From Amycolatopsis keratiniphila subsp. keratiniphila (lineage in GTDB: Bacteria > Actinomycetota > Actinomycetes > Mycobacteriales > Pseudonocardiaceae): a DNA stretch of 64,000 nt. A program made the position numbers and the translations under genes. The notes beneath the pieces were generated by a model that worked only from the letters and a program-made list of their open reading frames with translations, searched no databases and was not told the DNA's origin. Numbering within the stretch: position 1 is the stretch's first letter; the number at the start of each line of letters is the position of its first letter. The stretch spans positions 289,179 through 353,178 of the forward strand of contig NZ_LQMT02000022.1 of NCBI RefSeq assembly GCF_001620365.2, given 5' to 3'. Positions 26,505 to 35,010 of the stretch are shown piece by piece.

Positions 26505-26958
26505 AGCTTCCCCTTTGCTCCCCTGTACACCGACCATGACGTCCGGACAGCCCCGTAAGTTGATCCCACCGAGAGTGATGCGAGTCACAATCGAGTGGAT
26601 CTTAGTTCACGATCGGGGCATGGCCGACTTCGGTCCGTGTCCGGCGATGACCTGAGGTCGGCGTGCGGCGACAGGCTAGCGAGGGGGTCCGACAGAAGCC
26701 GGATCGGTATACGACGTTCCGGTGACCTTGGTACTTGGGGGTGCCCAGAGTCCGATCACGGGCTTCAAATATGGCCAGATCCCGGTACGCTGCCATCAGG
26801 CCGTCGTTTTGCGTGTTCGTGGCTTCACACTCGCGGAACTTCTGACGCGAGCCATGAGCCGGTGACGCGCTCTTCGCTCGACTCGTTGGAACCGCCCGGG
26901 ACGGTCTGGGTGTCGCTTCGGAGGCACTCGAAGCGGATGTGCAACGAGGAGTAAAGCG
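26505..26958. other. Divergent intergenic region of ldt and the second cold-shock gene
   Basis: No gene is supported in these 454 bases. They hold the promoter region of the L,D-transpeptidase gene on the left and, on the right, a -10-like GTACGCT near 26785 followed by the conserved leader element of the cold-shock mRNA. Confidence 0.6.
26804..26840 (+). promoter_or_regulatory. Cold-box-like 5' leader element of the second cold-shock gene
   Basis: Second copy of the element at 7457-7495, with TGTTCGTG, TTCAC, CTCGC and GAACT conserved in order. It begins about 15 bases after a -10-like GTACGCT and 119 bases before the end of the leader. Confidence 0.55.
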
Positions 26959-27162
26959 GTGGCGCAAGGCACTGTGAAGTGGTTCAACGCGGAGAAGGGC
27001 TTCGGCTTCATCGCGCAGGATGGCGGCGAGGGCGACGTCTTCGTTCACTACTCGGAGATCGAGGGTCGCGGTTTCCGCACGCTCGAGGAGAACCAGCGAG
27101 TGGAGTTCGAGGTCGGTCAGGGCCAGAAGGGCCCGCAGGCCCAGAAGGTCCGCGCGATCTGA
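26959..27162 (+). CDS. Cold-shock protein, CspA family (paralogue)
   Basis: A 67-residue cold-shock domain protein, nearly identical over its length to the one at 7602, with KGFGFI and VFVHY intact. GTG start with gaggag upstream. The long leader carries the same 5' element as its paralogue, and a perfect 15-base stem terminator follows. Acts as an RNA chaperone. Confidence 0.96.
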   Translation: MAQGTVKWFNAEKGFGFIAQDGGEGDVFVHYSEIEGRGFRTLEENQRVEFEVGQGQKGPQAQKVRAI

Positions 27163-27195
27163 GTCCGCCCTTCAGGCGTTGCTCAGACTGATCGG

Positions 27196-27227
27196 AAAAG
27201 CCCCCGGCGATCTCGCCGGGGGCTTTT
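27196..27227. terminator. Terminator after the second cold-shock gene
   Basis: Fifteen-base perfect stem (27196-27210 with 27213-27227, arm AAAAGCCCCCGGCGA), with A and T runs at the two ends, so it can work on both strands. Confidence 0.9.
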
Positions 27228-27279
27228 CCCTTTGCCGCTGAAGCTTCTTCTGTTGTGCTGTTCCGTTCCGGGATGACGG

Positions 27280-27699
27280 TCAGCGCGGGACGGGCTGCTC
27301 CCACGCGTTGGCGTCGAAGCGGAATTCGTCGGTGTGGGCTTCCTCGTGGCGGCGCTGCTGGGCCGAGTTGGCCTGCGACTCCCACGAAAGACGCTCGAGG
27401 ATCCATTCCTGCGCCAGCGCCTGCGGCGACAGGTTGCGCTCGGCCGCGGCGTCCTTGAGCTGCTCGCAGGCGATGAGGTTCATCCGCAGCTGGAAGACCT
27501 GCGCTTCGCCGAAACGCTTGCCGGTGCCGGTGCTCTCCGGGTCGTTTTCCGGGGCGAGGGCACGAAGGTAGCTGGTGAGCTCCGTGTCTTCGACGACCGC
27601 TTCGGCCTCCTTGGTGGGGGAGTTGCGGTGACGACCGGGGTTGACCGGCTTCAGGTTCGTGCGGCTGCCGCTACGACGGCTCAGGGAAGGAAGGGGCAC
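27280..27699 (-). CDS. Conserved-looking hypothetical protein (139 aa)
   Basis: A basic N-terminus (PSLSRRSGSRTNLKP) leads into an acidic stretch and a helical region with NLIACEQLKDAAAERNLSP and LAQEWILERL, which resembles the helix-turn of small ribbon-helix-helix or HTH proteins; a DNA-binding role is only a guess. The GTG start looks leaderless: TATCGT ends six bases upstream and TTGGTT lies 17 bases before it. No ribosome binding site. Stands alone, convergent with the cold-shock gene. Confidence 0.6.
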   Translation of the reverse strand: MPLPSLSRRSGSRTNLKPVNPGRHRNSPTKEAEAVVEDTELTSYLRALAPENDPESTGTGKRFGEAQVFQLRMNLIACEQLKDAAAERNLSPQALAQEWILERLSWESQANSAQQRRHEEAHTDEFRFDANAWEQPVPR

Positions 27700-28213
27700 C
27701 GGGCCACGATAACGGTTCGGTCTCGGCAAACCAACCACAGTGAGCCACGACACACCGAATTCTTTGTCTCGAATGGCCCAGCATCGACAGGAAAACCTTT
27801 TCTCGTGATCACAACCCGCGACCGGAAGAGGAAAGACCAACGGGATCGGGCATGGGCAGCCAACCGCCGCCTGAAGGAACCTGGGGTCTGGGGGTGGCCC
27901 CCAGAAAACGGAGCGACCCCCGCGCCAGGGGGAGGAACGCGGGGGTCGGAGGGGATCTCCACAGGCGCTGACCGGGGGTGTGTCAGCGAATCGATTGTTG
28001 CACGGTTTCCTGAGAAGGGCGAGTGGGCGCGGGCAGAATTCCGGTCAGGGCGCCACCTCTGGTTCGCCTGTGGTTCATGTGGCGCGGGTGTGCGCGTGAT
28101 CGCTCTGCGTTGTGCGGAGCGTGGCGACAGGTTCACTCTCCGGGGGGCTGTGTGTCGCGGCCGGCTCTGGCTAGCCTCGCGGCCAAGCTGTTCGTTGGCC
28201 GTCTGGAGGAACC
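27700..28213. other. Non-coding region with two strong hairpins
   Basis: No gene is supported. It contains a 7-base stem around TGG (27888-27904) and an 11-base perfect stem (CGACCCCCGCG, 27914-27924 with 27938-27948), close together. Neither has a T run. They could be remnants of a terminator or a small structured RNA. Confidence 0.5.
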
Positions 28214-28471
28214 ATGGGTGGGTCTGTGGAAGTGCGACAGTTCCTCCTTCGGTACGAAGGTGCCGATGGGGGAAGCTCGACGACGTTGGCCGGCGGTCTG
28301 CCGGCGCAGCGCACGGGTCAGGGGGACGCCCAGCGGGTGTCCGACGACCAGGTGCGGCGTGCCCGGCTGGCGGTGGCCAACGGGGCGCTGGGCGTCGATG
28401 ACTGTGTCCAGTTGCTGGACATGCTGGGGTTGACGCTGGACGAGGACGGGCAGGCGCCCGTCCAGCGCTGA
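28214..28471 (+). CDS. Small hypothetical protein (85 aa)
   Basis: An 85-residue soluble protein beginning MGGSVEVRQFLLRY. The C-terminal half is helical (DDQVRRARLAVANGALGVDDCVQLLDMLG) and looks like a small helical-bundle domain. ATG preceded by ggagg five bases upstream, and a stem-loop terminator follows. Family not recognised. Confidence 0.68.
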   Translation: MGGSVEVRQFLLRYEGADGGSSTTLAGGLPAQRTGQGDAQRVSDDQVRRARLAVANGALGVDDCVQLLDMLGLTLDEDGQAPVQR

Positions 28472-28486
28472 GTTCGTTCGTTCACG

Positions 28487-28524
28487 AGGCCCGGTCGCGC
28501 GGGGTGTGCCGCGCGGCCGGGCCT
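28487..28524 (+). terminator. Terminator after the 85-residue protein gene
   Basis: Long GC-rich stem pairing AGGCCCGG (28487-28494) with CCGGGCCT near 28517-28524 and extending through CGCGCGG, followed by TCGTTTG. Confidence 0.7.
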
Positions 28525-28545
28525 TCGTTTGTCCTCGACGCTCGT

Positions 28546-28583
28546 CCGCCAGTTGTGTAACACTGTTATCAAACAACTGGCGG
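28546..28583. promoter_or_regulatory. Nested palindromic operator upstream of the SCO6745-like gene
   Basis: Outer inverted repeat CCGCCAGTTGT (28546-28556) with ACAACTGGCGG (28573-28583). Inside lies a second dyad TAACA-C-TGTTA (28558-28568). The inner TGTAACACTGTTATCA is of the kind bound by TetR-family repressors. It ends 14 bases before the start codon. Confidence 0.65.
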
Positions 28584-28597
28584 GAAGGGGTGCCGAC

Positions 28598-29377
28598 ATG
28601 GCCGACGAAGCGGCGATCGCGGTGGCTCGGGAGATCCGGGGTCCGGTGCAGGCGCTGGGCGGGAAGTTCATGACGTCGCCGGAGCTGGCCGAGGTCGAGG
28701 CGGAGGTGGGCCTGTCGCCGCGGACGTTGTACCTGCGCGGCCGGTCCGCGGTGCTGGGCGACCCGCCGCCGAAGGTGGTCGCGGAGCTGTTCGGCATCTT
28801 CCCGTCTTGGCTCTTCGAGTACGCCCTCCCGTCCGCGACGGCGGCACTCGACGCGGCCTCCGCGGTCCGTGCCTACTCGCGGTCATCGGCGAACTGGGCG
28901 CGTGTCCACCTTTCGGGTGTCGGCGACCCGGGCCGTCCTGCGGATCTGCTGTTCCGTCTCGTGGACGCCGCGGACGCGAGTGGTCTCGCGTTGTTCGCCG
29001 GTTGGCAACTCGCCGAACGTCCGGCGGACGACGTCGAGCGGCTGGCGTTCGCGCTCATGGTCTTCCGCGAGTTCCGCGGCGGCATCCACTTCGCGGCCCT
29101 TCGCGCGGTGGGTCTGACGGTGTCCGAGGCGGTCGTCGCGGATCCGGAAGGCGGCCGTGGCCGTCTCCTGCGCACCGCGTGGTCCGAGGAGGCCGCCGAC
29201 GGGTTGATCGCCGCGGCGGAGGCGAAGGGGGATCTGCGGCAGCGGTGGCGGCAGGCGGAGGACCTGACCGATCGGCGCGTGGCCGAACTCCTCGCCGTCA
29301 CTCTGACGGGCGACGAGCGGGAGGAGCTTCGGCGGCGTCTTGGAGCCCTACGGGACGCCTCGGCCCTGATATCCTGA
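28598..29377 (+). CDS. SCO6745-like protein
   Basis: A 259-residue mainly helical protein resembling the actinobacterial SCO6745 family: an early FMTSPELAEVEAEVGLSPRTLYLRGRS-type segment, then paired helical repeats, without membrane span or known catalytic motif. The function of the family is unknown. Chosen ATG has gggaagggg upstream. The nested palindrome just before it suggests repression by a TetR-like protein not encoded next door. Confidence 0.65.
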   Translation: MADEAAIAVAREIRGPVQALGGKFMTSPELAEVEAEVGLSPRTLYLRGRSAVLGDPPPKVVAELFGIFPSWLFEYALPSATAALDAASAVRAYSRSSANWARVHLSGVGDPGRPADLLFRLVDAADASGLALFAGWQLAERPADDVERLAFALMVFREFRGGIHFAALRAVGLTVSEAVVADPEGGRGRLLRTAWSEEAADGLIAAAEAKGDLRQRWRQAEDLTDRRVAELLAVTLTGDEREELRRRLGALRDASALIS

Positions 29378-29419
29378 ACTCACCGCGTTCTCGCAGGTCC
29401 CAGCCCTGTGAACACTTAG

Positions 29420-29456
29420 AGGACCCCCTGTGCGGGAGCCGAAACAGGGGTGTCCT
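29420..29456. repeat. Imperfect inverted repeat before the tRNA cluster
   Basis: AGGACCCCCTGT (29420-29431) faces ACAGGGGTGTCCT (29444-29456), one base bulged. TATAGT overlaps its right end and could be the -10 of the tRNA operon. It may terminate the upstream gene or act as an operator. Confidence 0.45.
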
Positions 29457-29522
29457 ATAGTTATGTTCGCTCCCGGGGACACCGGAGAGCGCGGGTCGGT
29501 CGGTTCGCCGAAACCGAACCGG

Positions 29523-29595
29523 GCTCCCATCGTCCAGCGGCCTAGGACTCCGCCCTTTCAAGGCGGCAACGCGGGTTCGAATCCCGTTGGGAGTA
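29523..29595 (+). tRNA. tRNA-Glu (anticodon TTC)
   Basis: Seventy-three-base cloverleaf. Acceptor GCTCCCA pairs with TGGGAGT; anticodon stem CCGCC/GGCGG holds loop CTTTCAA with anticodon TTC; T-arm GCGGGTTCGAATCCCGT. CCA is not encoded. First of three tRNAs in one transcript. Confidence 0.96.
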
Positions 29596-29624
29596 CGCAG
29601 TACAGTTACAAAAGCAGTATGCAA

Positions 29625-29698
29625 GGCCCTGTGGCGCAGTTGGTTAGCGCGTCGCCCTGTCACGGCGAAGGTCGCGGGTTCGAGTCCCGTCAGGGTCG
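29625..29698 (+). tRNA. tRNA-Asp (anticodon GTC)
   Basis: Seventy-four-base cloverleaf. Acceptor GGCCCTG pairs with CAGGGTC; anticodon stem TCGCC/GGCGA holds loop CTGTCAC, anticodon GTC; T-arm with GGTTCGAGTCC. CCA not encoded. Confidence 0.96.
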
Positions 29699-29729
29699 CA
29701 AGATCGTTCGGCTCCTCGCCGGCGTTCCC

Positions 29730-29803
29730 GGCCAGGTAGCTCAGTTGGTACGAGCGTCCGCCTGAAAAGCGGAAGGTCGCCGGTTCGACCCCGGCCCTGG
29801 CCA
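29730..29803 (+). tRNA. tRNA-Phe (anticodon GAA)
   Basis: Seventy-four-base cloverleaf. Acceptor GGCCAGG pairs with CCTGGCC; anticodon stem TCCGC/GCGGA holds loop CTGAAAA, anticodon GAA; T-arm with GGTTCGACC. CCA not encoded. Terminator follows 11 bases on. Confidence 0.96.
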
Positions 29804-29813
29804 CCGCTCAACG

Positions 29814-29845
29814 AACCGCCTCGATGCACATCGAGGCGGTTTTTT
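29814..29845 (+). terminator. Terminator of the tRNA cluster
   Basis: Twelve-base perfect stem (AACCGCCTCGAT, 29814-29825 with 29830-29841), four-base loop, then a run of T. Confidence 0.92.
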
Positions 29846-29928
29846 CATGCCTGGGGCCGATTCCACGCCGACGCGCGGTGGCGTCCGATGTCGCAGGAGC
29901 ATCGGGCGCCACCGCGCGGTGCGGTGTC

Positions 29929-30708
29929 CTACTTGCCGGTCTGCTGCTTGATCCAGTCGCCGAACGCGGTCACGTCGGTGTAGATGCCCGGCATCTCCGG
30001 GCAGCTGGCGGTCTGGCCGCGGCTGGTGGCGCCGACCAGCGTCCACTTGTCGCCGTTCTTGACCACGGCGGGGCCGCCCGAGTCGCCGTAGCAGGCGCTC
30101 GCTTTGCCGCCCTGGTTGTCCATGCACAGCTCGGTCTGCGCGTCGTAGGCCCCGGAGCCGGAGCAGCCGGAGTCTTCGGCGACCTTGGTGTCGAGCTGCT
30201 GGAGTACCACCGGAGCCTCACCGCAGCCGCGCGTGGGGCAGGTCAGCCCCCAGCCGATCTCGCGCACGTCGGTGCCCGCCGCCGGCGACTGGCCGATCTC
30301 GATCGGCGTCGCTTCCGCCGGCTTGGTCAGATGCACCAGGGCGATGTCGTACGGGCCGGAGCCGTCGTACTTCTCGTGGACCACGAACTTGTCGACCTCG
30401 GCGACCTCGCCGCCCTTGGTGTGGTCGGTGGTGTTGATGCGGTACTGCCAGTTCGACGGCTGCTCGCCCTCGACGCAGTGCGCGGCGGTCACCAGCCACT
30501 CCGGCGCGATCAGGGACGCACCGCAGTTGTGGTCGCCGCTCTTGGTCTGCATGGACGCCATGAAGGTGTAGGTCTCGGTCGCGTCCACACCACCCACGAT
30601 CAGCGGCTGAACGCCCGAGGGCGGTTCGGCGGCGGAAGCAGGCATCGCCAACCCGAGTACGGCGGCCGCTCCGGTCAGCAGACCGGCGACGAGGGAACGA
30701 GTCCTCAT
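29929..30708 (-). CDS. Secreted trypsin-like serine protease (S1)
   Basis: A 259-residue secreted protease. A Sec signal peptide ends after ASA near residue 26 and a short propeptide precedes the activation site IVGG. The catalytic triad is His in TAAHC, Asp in YDIALVHL and Ser in YGDSGGP. Cys residues in pairs (NCGAS/AHC, CPTRGCG, CMDN/CYGD) fit three or four disulfides. The residue upstream of the active Ser region suggests trypsin-like specificity, untested. ATG with gaaagcag upstream; monocistronic. Confidence 0.93.
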   Translation of the reverse strand: MRTRSLVAGLLTGAAAVLGLAMPASAAEPPSGVQPLIVGGVDATETYTFMASMQTKSGDHNCGASLIAPEWLVTAAHCVEGEQPSNWQYRINTTDHTKGGEVAEVDKFVVHEKYDGSGPYDIALVHLTKPAEATPIEIGQSPAAGTDVREIGWGLTCPTRGCGEAPVVLQQLDTKVAEDSGCSGSGAYDAQTELCMDNQGGKASACYGDSGGPAVVKNGDKWTLVGATSRGQTASCPEMPGIYTDVTAFGDWIKQQTGK

Positions 30709-30865
30709 CTGCTTTCTCCTTCCACGCCGGTGTGTTTCACCGGCTCACTCCGGAAGGGTGGCCAATCGTCACTCGTCCGTGGAACTTACGAAAGTCGGTG
30801 GCCGTTGCCAGTTACCAGTTGGCCGATCTTGACTTCGAGTTAAGTGGAGGTGTCAATCTCGGGGC

Positions 30866-31687
30866 ATGACAAGCACAGCTGAGCAGGTCGACGAATGGAC
30901 CGTCGGCACCCTCGACCTCGACGCGTACCTCGGCCGGATCGGCCAGAATCGCAAGACGCCGTCCACCGCCGCGTTGCGTGAGCTGGCGAAGGCGCACGTC
31001 CTCGCCATTCCGTTCGAGAACGTCGACGTGGTTTTGGCGCAGCACAAGGGAATCGCGCTCGACGACGTGATCGGCAAACTCGTCGGTCGTCATCGCGGCG
31101 GCTACTGTTACGAGCACGGAAGCCTTTTCGCCGCTGCCGCCGAGCAGCTCGGTTACTCCGTGCGCCGTCTGGTCGCCCGTGTGCAGCCGCAGAAGAACGG
31201 GCCGTACACGCATATGACGCTCGCGGTCGAGGCGGACGGCGTCCAGCACCTGGTCGACGTCGGTTTCGGTGCCGGGATGCTGGTGCCGATGCCGCTGGTC
31301 GACGGCGCGGTGGTGGATCAGGCGGGCTGGCCGCACCGGCTCGTCGCCGACGGAGACTGGTGGCGCCTGCAGAAGAAGGAGGGCGAAGACTGGACCGACC
31401 TGCACGCCTTCACGCTCATGCCGATGCACCGGATCGATTACGAGGTCTATCACCACTACACGTCGACGCATCCGCGGTCGCCGTTCACCGGGCAGCTGGT
31501 GGTCATGCGCCTGAAGGAAGGGCTCAGCCGCAAACTGGTCGGCGAAGAGTTCACCGTCGAACGCCCGGACGGGACCAAGGAGACCACCACGATCCCGCCC
31601 GAGCGGCTCGACGCGACACTGCGCGAGCTGGACGTCGTCCTCACCGAGGACGAGCTCGCGAAACTGTTGAAGATCTACCCGGGCTGA
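30866..31687 (+). CDS. nat: Arylamine N-acetyltransferase
   Basis: A 273-residue cytoplasmic enzyme that transfers acetyl from acetyl-CoA to arylamines or hydrazines. The catalytic triad is visible as Cys81 in RGGYCYEHG, His in THMTLAV and Asp in VDVGFG. Length equals that of mycobacterial NAT. Ribosome binding is weak (ggagg 15 bases upstream). Convergent with a small GNAT gene, with only four bases between stops. Confidence 0.93.
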   Translation: MTSTAEQVDEWTVGTLDLDAYLGRIGQNRKTPSTAALRELAKAHVLAIPFENVDVVLAQHKGIALDDVIGKLVGRHRGGYCYEHGSLFAAAAEQLGYSVRRLVARVQPQKNGPYTHMTLAVEADGVQHLVDVGFGAGMLVPMPLVDGAVVDQAGWPHRLVADGDWWRLQKKEGEDWTDLHAFTLMPMHRIDYEVYHHYTSTHPRSPFTGQLVVMRLKEGLSRKLVGEEFTVERPDGTKETTTIPPERLDATLRELDVVLTEDELAKLLKIYPG

Positions 31688-31691
31688 GGGC

Positions 31692-31991
31692 TCAAAGTTC
31701 GAATTCGGCGCGCTTGTCCTCGGGGACGAGGTCTTCGTACTCGCGGTGCTTCGCGATGAAGGAACGCACGTACGGGCAGTAGGGCAGGACCGACCTGCCC
31801 TGCGACCGGACGTCGTCGAGCGCGGCGGTCACGAGCTTGCCTGCCAGGCCCTGGCCCGCGAAGTCGTCCGAGATTTCGGTGTGCAGGAACAGGATCGCGT
31901 CGGTACGCGTGCGGGTTTCCAGGAACCCGGCGGGTTTCCCGTCCACGACGATGTCGTAGCGGTCTTCTCCGGCTTTGATCTCGACACTCAT
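31692..31991 (-). CDS. Small GNAT-like N-acetyltransferase (YjdJ type)
   Basis: A 99-residue minimal GNAT domain of the COG2388 group. The acetyl-CoA-binding turn is GQGLAGKLV, and the conserved C-terminal YCPYVRSFIAKH fits the group. The ATG overlaps the stop of the GGDEF-EAL gene by four bases (ATGA), so it is translated from the same mRNA. The substrate is unknown for the family. Confidence 0.85.
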   Translation of the reverse strand: MSVEIKAGEDRYDIVVDGKPAGFLETRTRTDAILFLHTEISDDFAGQGLAGKLVTAALDDVRSQGRSVLPYCPYVRSFIAKHREYEDLVPEDKRAEFEL

Positions 31992-34765
31992 CCAGCTGCT
32001 CCGAAAAGTTCGTCCGGCGGCGCGGGGCGACCGAGATGGAAGCCCTGCGCCTGGTCACAGTGCAGCTCACGCAGGACCGTGAGCTGCTCTTCGTCTTCGA
32101 CACCTTCGGCGACGACGATCAGGTCGACGGCGTGCGCCATCGCGACGATGCTCTTGACGATCGCGGCCGCGTCCCGCGAGTCCGCGATGCCGGTGACGAA
32201 CGTGCGGTCGATCTTGAGCGTATCCAACGGAAGCCGTTGCAGCTGGGCGAGCGAGGAGTAGCCGGTGCCGAAGTCGTCGATCGCCAGCGAGACACCGAGA
32301 TCGCGCAACGACGTCAGGACTTCGGCGGCCGCGGCCTGGTCCCGCATCAGCGCGCTTTCGGTGACTTCGAGGGTCAGCGCGTGCGGAGGGAGCCCGGTGG
32401 TCTTCAGCGCGTCCTGCACCCCGGCCACCAGATGCGGATCGTCCAGCTGCCTGGCCGACAGGTTGACCTTGAGGTTCAGATCGATGCCGAGCTGCTCGCG
32501 CCGCCTGGCGATCTCGCGCGTGGTCGTGCGCAGGACGTACTTGCCGATCAGGTTGATCAGGTCGCTTTCCTCGGCCAGCGGGATGAACTCGGCGGGCGAG
32601 ATCGTGCCGTGCGCGGGATGTTTCCAGCGCAGCAACGCCTCCACGGCGACCATCTCGCCGGATTCGATGTCCACGACCGGTTGGTACGCCGTCCAGAGTT
32701 CCTCGTTCTGCAGGGCGTCGCGCAGGTCCTGTTCCATGCGCAGCCGCCGCTGCATCCGCTCGCGCAGCTCGACGTCGAAGAACTCGTAACGCGCCCGGCC
32801 GAGTGTTTTCGCTTGGTACATCGCGACATCCGCGTCCCGCAGCAGATCCTCGGCGGTCCGGGTGTCGTCGTTGGCCGCGGTGACGATGCCGATGCTGGCG
32901 TCGATGTGCAGCTGCCTGCCGTTGACGGTGATCGGCTCGGTCAGCGCCTCGCGCAGATGTTCCGCCAGCGCCTTGATCTCGTCCGGTTCGGTGATCTCGG
33001 CGGTGACGACGACGAATTCGTCACCGCCGAGCCTGCCGACGAGATCGTTCTCGCCGATGCCCCGGCGCAGGCGTTCGCCCGCGATGCGGAGCACCTTGTC
33101 GCCGACGGAATGCCCGAGGGAATCGTTGATCACCTTGAACTTGTCGAGGTCGATGAACAGCAGCGTGGTCAGCTCGGCGCGCCCGGCGCCGGACAGCGCC
33201 TCGGCGAGACTGTCCAGCACCAGCGTCCGGTTCGCGAGTTCGGTCAGCGGGTCGTGCGTCGCCTCGTGGGCGAGCCGCTCACCGATGGCGCGGCGTTCGG
33301 TGATGTCGGTGAACGAGGCGACCACCGCCTCGGCCGACGGGTCTTCCGGGGTCAGCAGCCGCGACGTCAGCGAGATCCAGACGTCGTCGCCGGCGGGCCT
33401 GCGCAGCCGTAGCACGAGGCCGGTCAGTGTCGCCCCGGTGCGCCGGGTCACCACCGACGGCATCCGGGCGGGTGGGATGCGGCCCTGTTCGTCGTACAAC
33501 TCCAGCGTCACGCACGGGACACCGATGAGGTCGTCGTGGCCGACGCCGATGATCCGGCACGCCGCCGGGTTGGCCGATTCGATGAGACCGCCCGGGCCGA
33601 TCACGACCACGCCTTCGTCGAGGGACGCGACCACCGTGCTGTAGTGCTGCTCGGCCCGGCGGCGGGCGGTTTCGTCGGCGCAGACCAGGACGAAACCGTC
33701 GTTCATCTCCGCGGCCGAGATGCGGATGGCCAGGGTCGATCCGTTGCGGTGGCGGTGGGTCGTCTGCATGACGCCACCCCGGCGCAGCACCGTTTCCGGG
33801 TCGAGCGCGGCGCCGACGAGTTCGCTCACCGTGCGGCCGATCGCCTCGCCCGCCGTCCAGCCGTAGACGTTCTCGGCGGCGGGGTTCCAGCTGGTCACGA
33901 CGCCGCTGCCGCTGGTCGCGATGATCGCGTCGCTGACATGGCTGATCAGCGCGGCCTGGTAGCGCAGCGTCGCTTCGGCGGCCTTCTGCGCGCTGATGTC
34001 GCGCATGATGACCTGGAACGCGGGCCTGCCTTCCCAGGTCGTGCGCACCGAAATGCTCTGGACCAGGTACTTCGTGCCGTCGAGGCGGAGCATGACGGTG
34101 TCGGCGGGGACGGTCGACGCGCCCTGGCGGTGCAGTGACGCGATCCGGTCCAGCAGGGCCGGGAGCGATTCGTCGGCGACGAAGTCCATGATCGGCCGCC
34201 CGATCAGCTCGGCGGTCGACGAGGCACCGAGCGCGGTGAGGGCCGCACGGTTGACGTAGGTGACAACGCCGGCTTCGTGGACACAGACCGCGTCGGGGCT
34301 GAGTTCGACCAAAAGCCGGTAACGGTCAGTGAGATCTTCGAGGGCCTGCCGGTTCTCGCGGACGTCGGTCACGTCGGTGGCGATGCCGAGCAGCCCCGAC
34401 GAGCCGTTGTCGTCGCCGATGGTGCGGGCGCGCAGCCGGACCCAGCGGATCTCGCCCGCCGGGTTCCGGAACGACTGCTCGAGTTCGAACTCGCGCCACG
34501 GCGGGGAGGTGCGGGTGCCGGAGGTCAGCGGGGCCACCAGATCGGCGAGCCTGGACTCGATCTCGGCTTCGGAAAGCGTGCCTCCGCCCAGCAGGTTCTC
34601 GAGTCCGGGCAGCCAGGACAGGGTTTCGGCCTCGAAGTCGTACGACCAGATGGCGGCGTGGTCGCCCGCGAGGCCGAGATCGCCGAGCGGCTCGTTTCCG
34701 AGCGGCGCGCCTGCCGGACGACCGGAATTCCCGGCCCCGGGCACGGCGAGGGCGTCAGCCTCCAT
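31988..34765 (-). CDS. PAS-GGDEF-EAL cyclic di-GMP protein
   Basis: A 925-residue cytoplasmic signalling protein. Four PAS domains lie in series (about residues 30-145, 150-265, 275-380, 385-510). A GGDEF domain (about 520-680) has intact RLGGDEF, and an EAL domain (about 695-920) has VEALLRW plus the catalytic pattern LKVNLSARQL, ESALM and DDFGTGYSSL. It may both make and degrade cyclic di-GMP. No membrane segment in the chosen product. The ATG used here removes an unlikely 51-residue extension. Coupled to the GNAT gene downstream. Confidence 0.92.
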   Translation of the reverse strand: MEADALAVPGAGNSGRPAGAPLGNEPLGDLGLAGDHAAIWSYDFEAETLSWLPGLENLLGGGTLSEAEIESRLADLVAPLTSGTRTSPPWREFELEQSFRNPAGEIRWVRLRARTIGDDNGSSGLLGIATDVTDVRENRQALEDLTDRYRLLVELSPDAVCVHEAGVVTYVNRAALTALGASSTAELIGRPIMDFVADESLPALLDRIASLHRQGASTVPADTVMLRLDGTKYLVQSISVRTTWEGRPAFQVIMRDISAQKAAEATLRYQAALISHVSDAIIATSGSGVVTSWNPAAENVYGWTAGEAIGRTVSELVGAALDPETVLRRGGVMQTTHRHRNGSTLAIRISAAEMNDGFVLVCADETARRRAEQHYSTVVASLDEGVVVIGPGGLIESANPAACRIIGVGHDDLIGVPCVTLELYDEQGRIPPARMPSVVTRRTGATLTGLVLRLRRPAGDDVWISLTSRLLTPEDPSAEAVVASFTDITERRAIGERLAHEATHDPLTELANRTLVLDSLAEALSGAGRAELTTLLFIDLDKFKVINDSLGHSVGDKVLRIAGERLRRGIGENDLVGRLGGDEFVVVTAEITEPDEIKALAEHLREALTEPITVNGRQLHIDASIGIVTAANDDTRTAEDLLRDADVAMYQAKTLGRARYEFFDVELRERMQRRLRMEQDLRDALQNEELWTAYQPVVDIESGEMVAVEALLRWKHPAHGTISPAEFIPLAEESDLINLIGKYVLRTTTREIARRREQLGIDLNLKVNLSARQLDDPHLVAGVQDALKTTGLPPHALTLEVTESALMRDQAAAAEVLTSLRDLGVSLAIDDFGTGYSSLAQLQRLPLDTLKIDRTFVTGIADSRDAAAIVKSIVAMAHAVDLIVVAEGVEDEEQLTVLRELHCDQAQGFHLGRPAPPDELFGAAG

Positions 34766-34919
34766 GATCCGTCCGAACCCCCTCTTCCGGTGCTGGCACC
34801 GTCGATTACACCACCCGCGGAGGGCGCTGTATACGCGAGCCGGAGGCGGGCCACCGCCGATATGCGCGGGAGCAGATGAATACACGCTGTGTGACTGGCC
34901 TACGCTGGCGTGTTCCATC

Positions 34920-34948
34920 GGGTGAATAATTTTTGGTTAACTTCACCC
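34920..34948. promoter_or_regulatory. Inverted repeat in a divergent promoter region
   Basis: GGGTGAA (34920-34926) and TTCACCC (34942-34948) flank an AT-rich 15-base centre, between the divergent GGDEF-EAL and one-span protein genes. Candidate operator. Confidence 0.4.
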
Positions 34949-35010
34949 ATTCGGCGGTGAGTTGCGGTAAAACTACTCCTCGCTCGTTCCCGGTGCGAAA
35001 GGTTCAGCTG

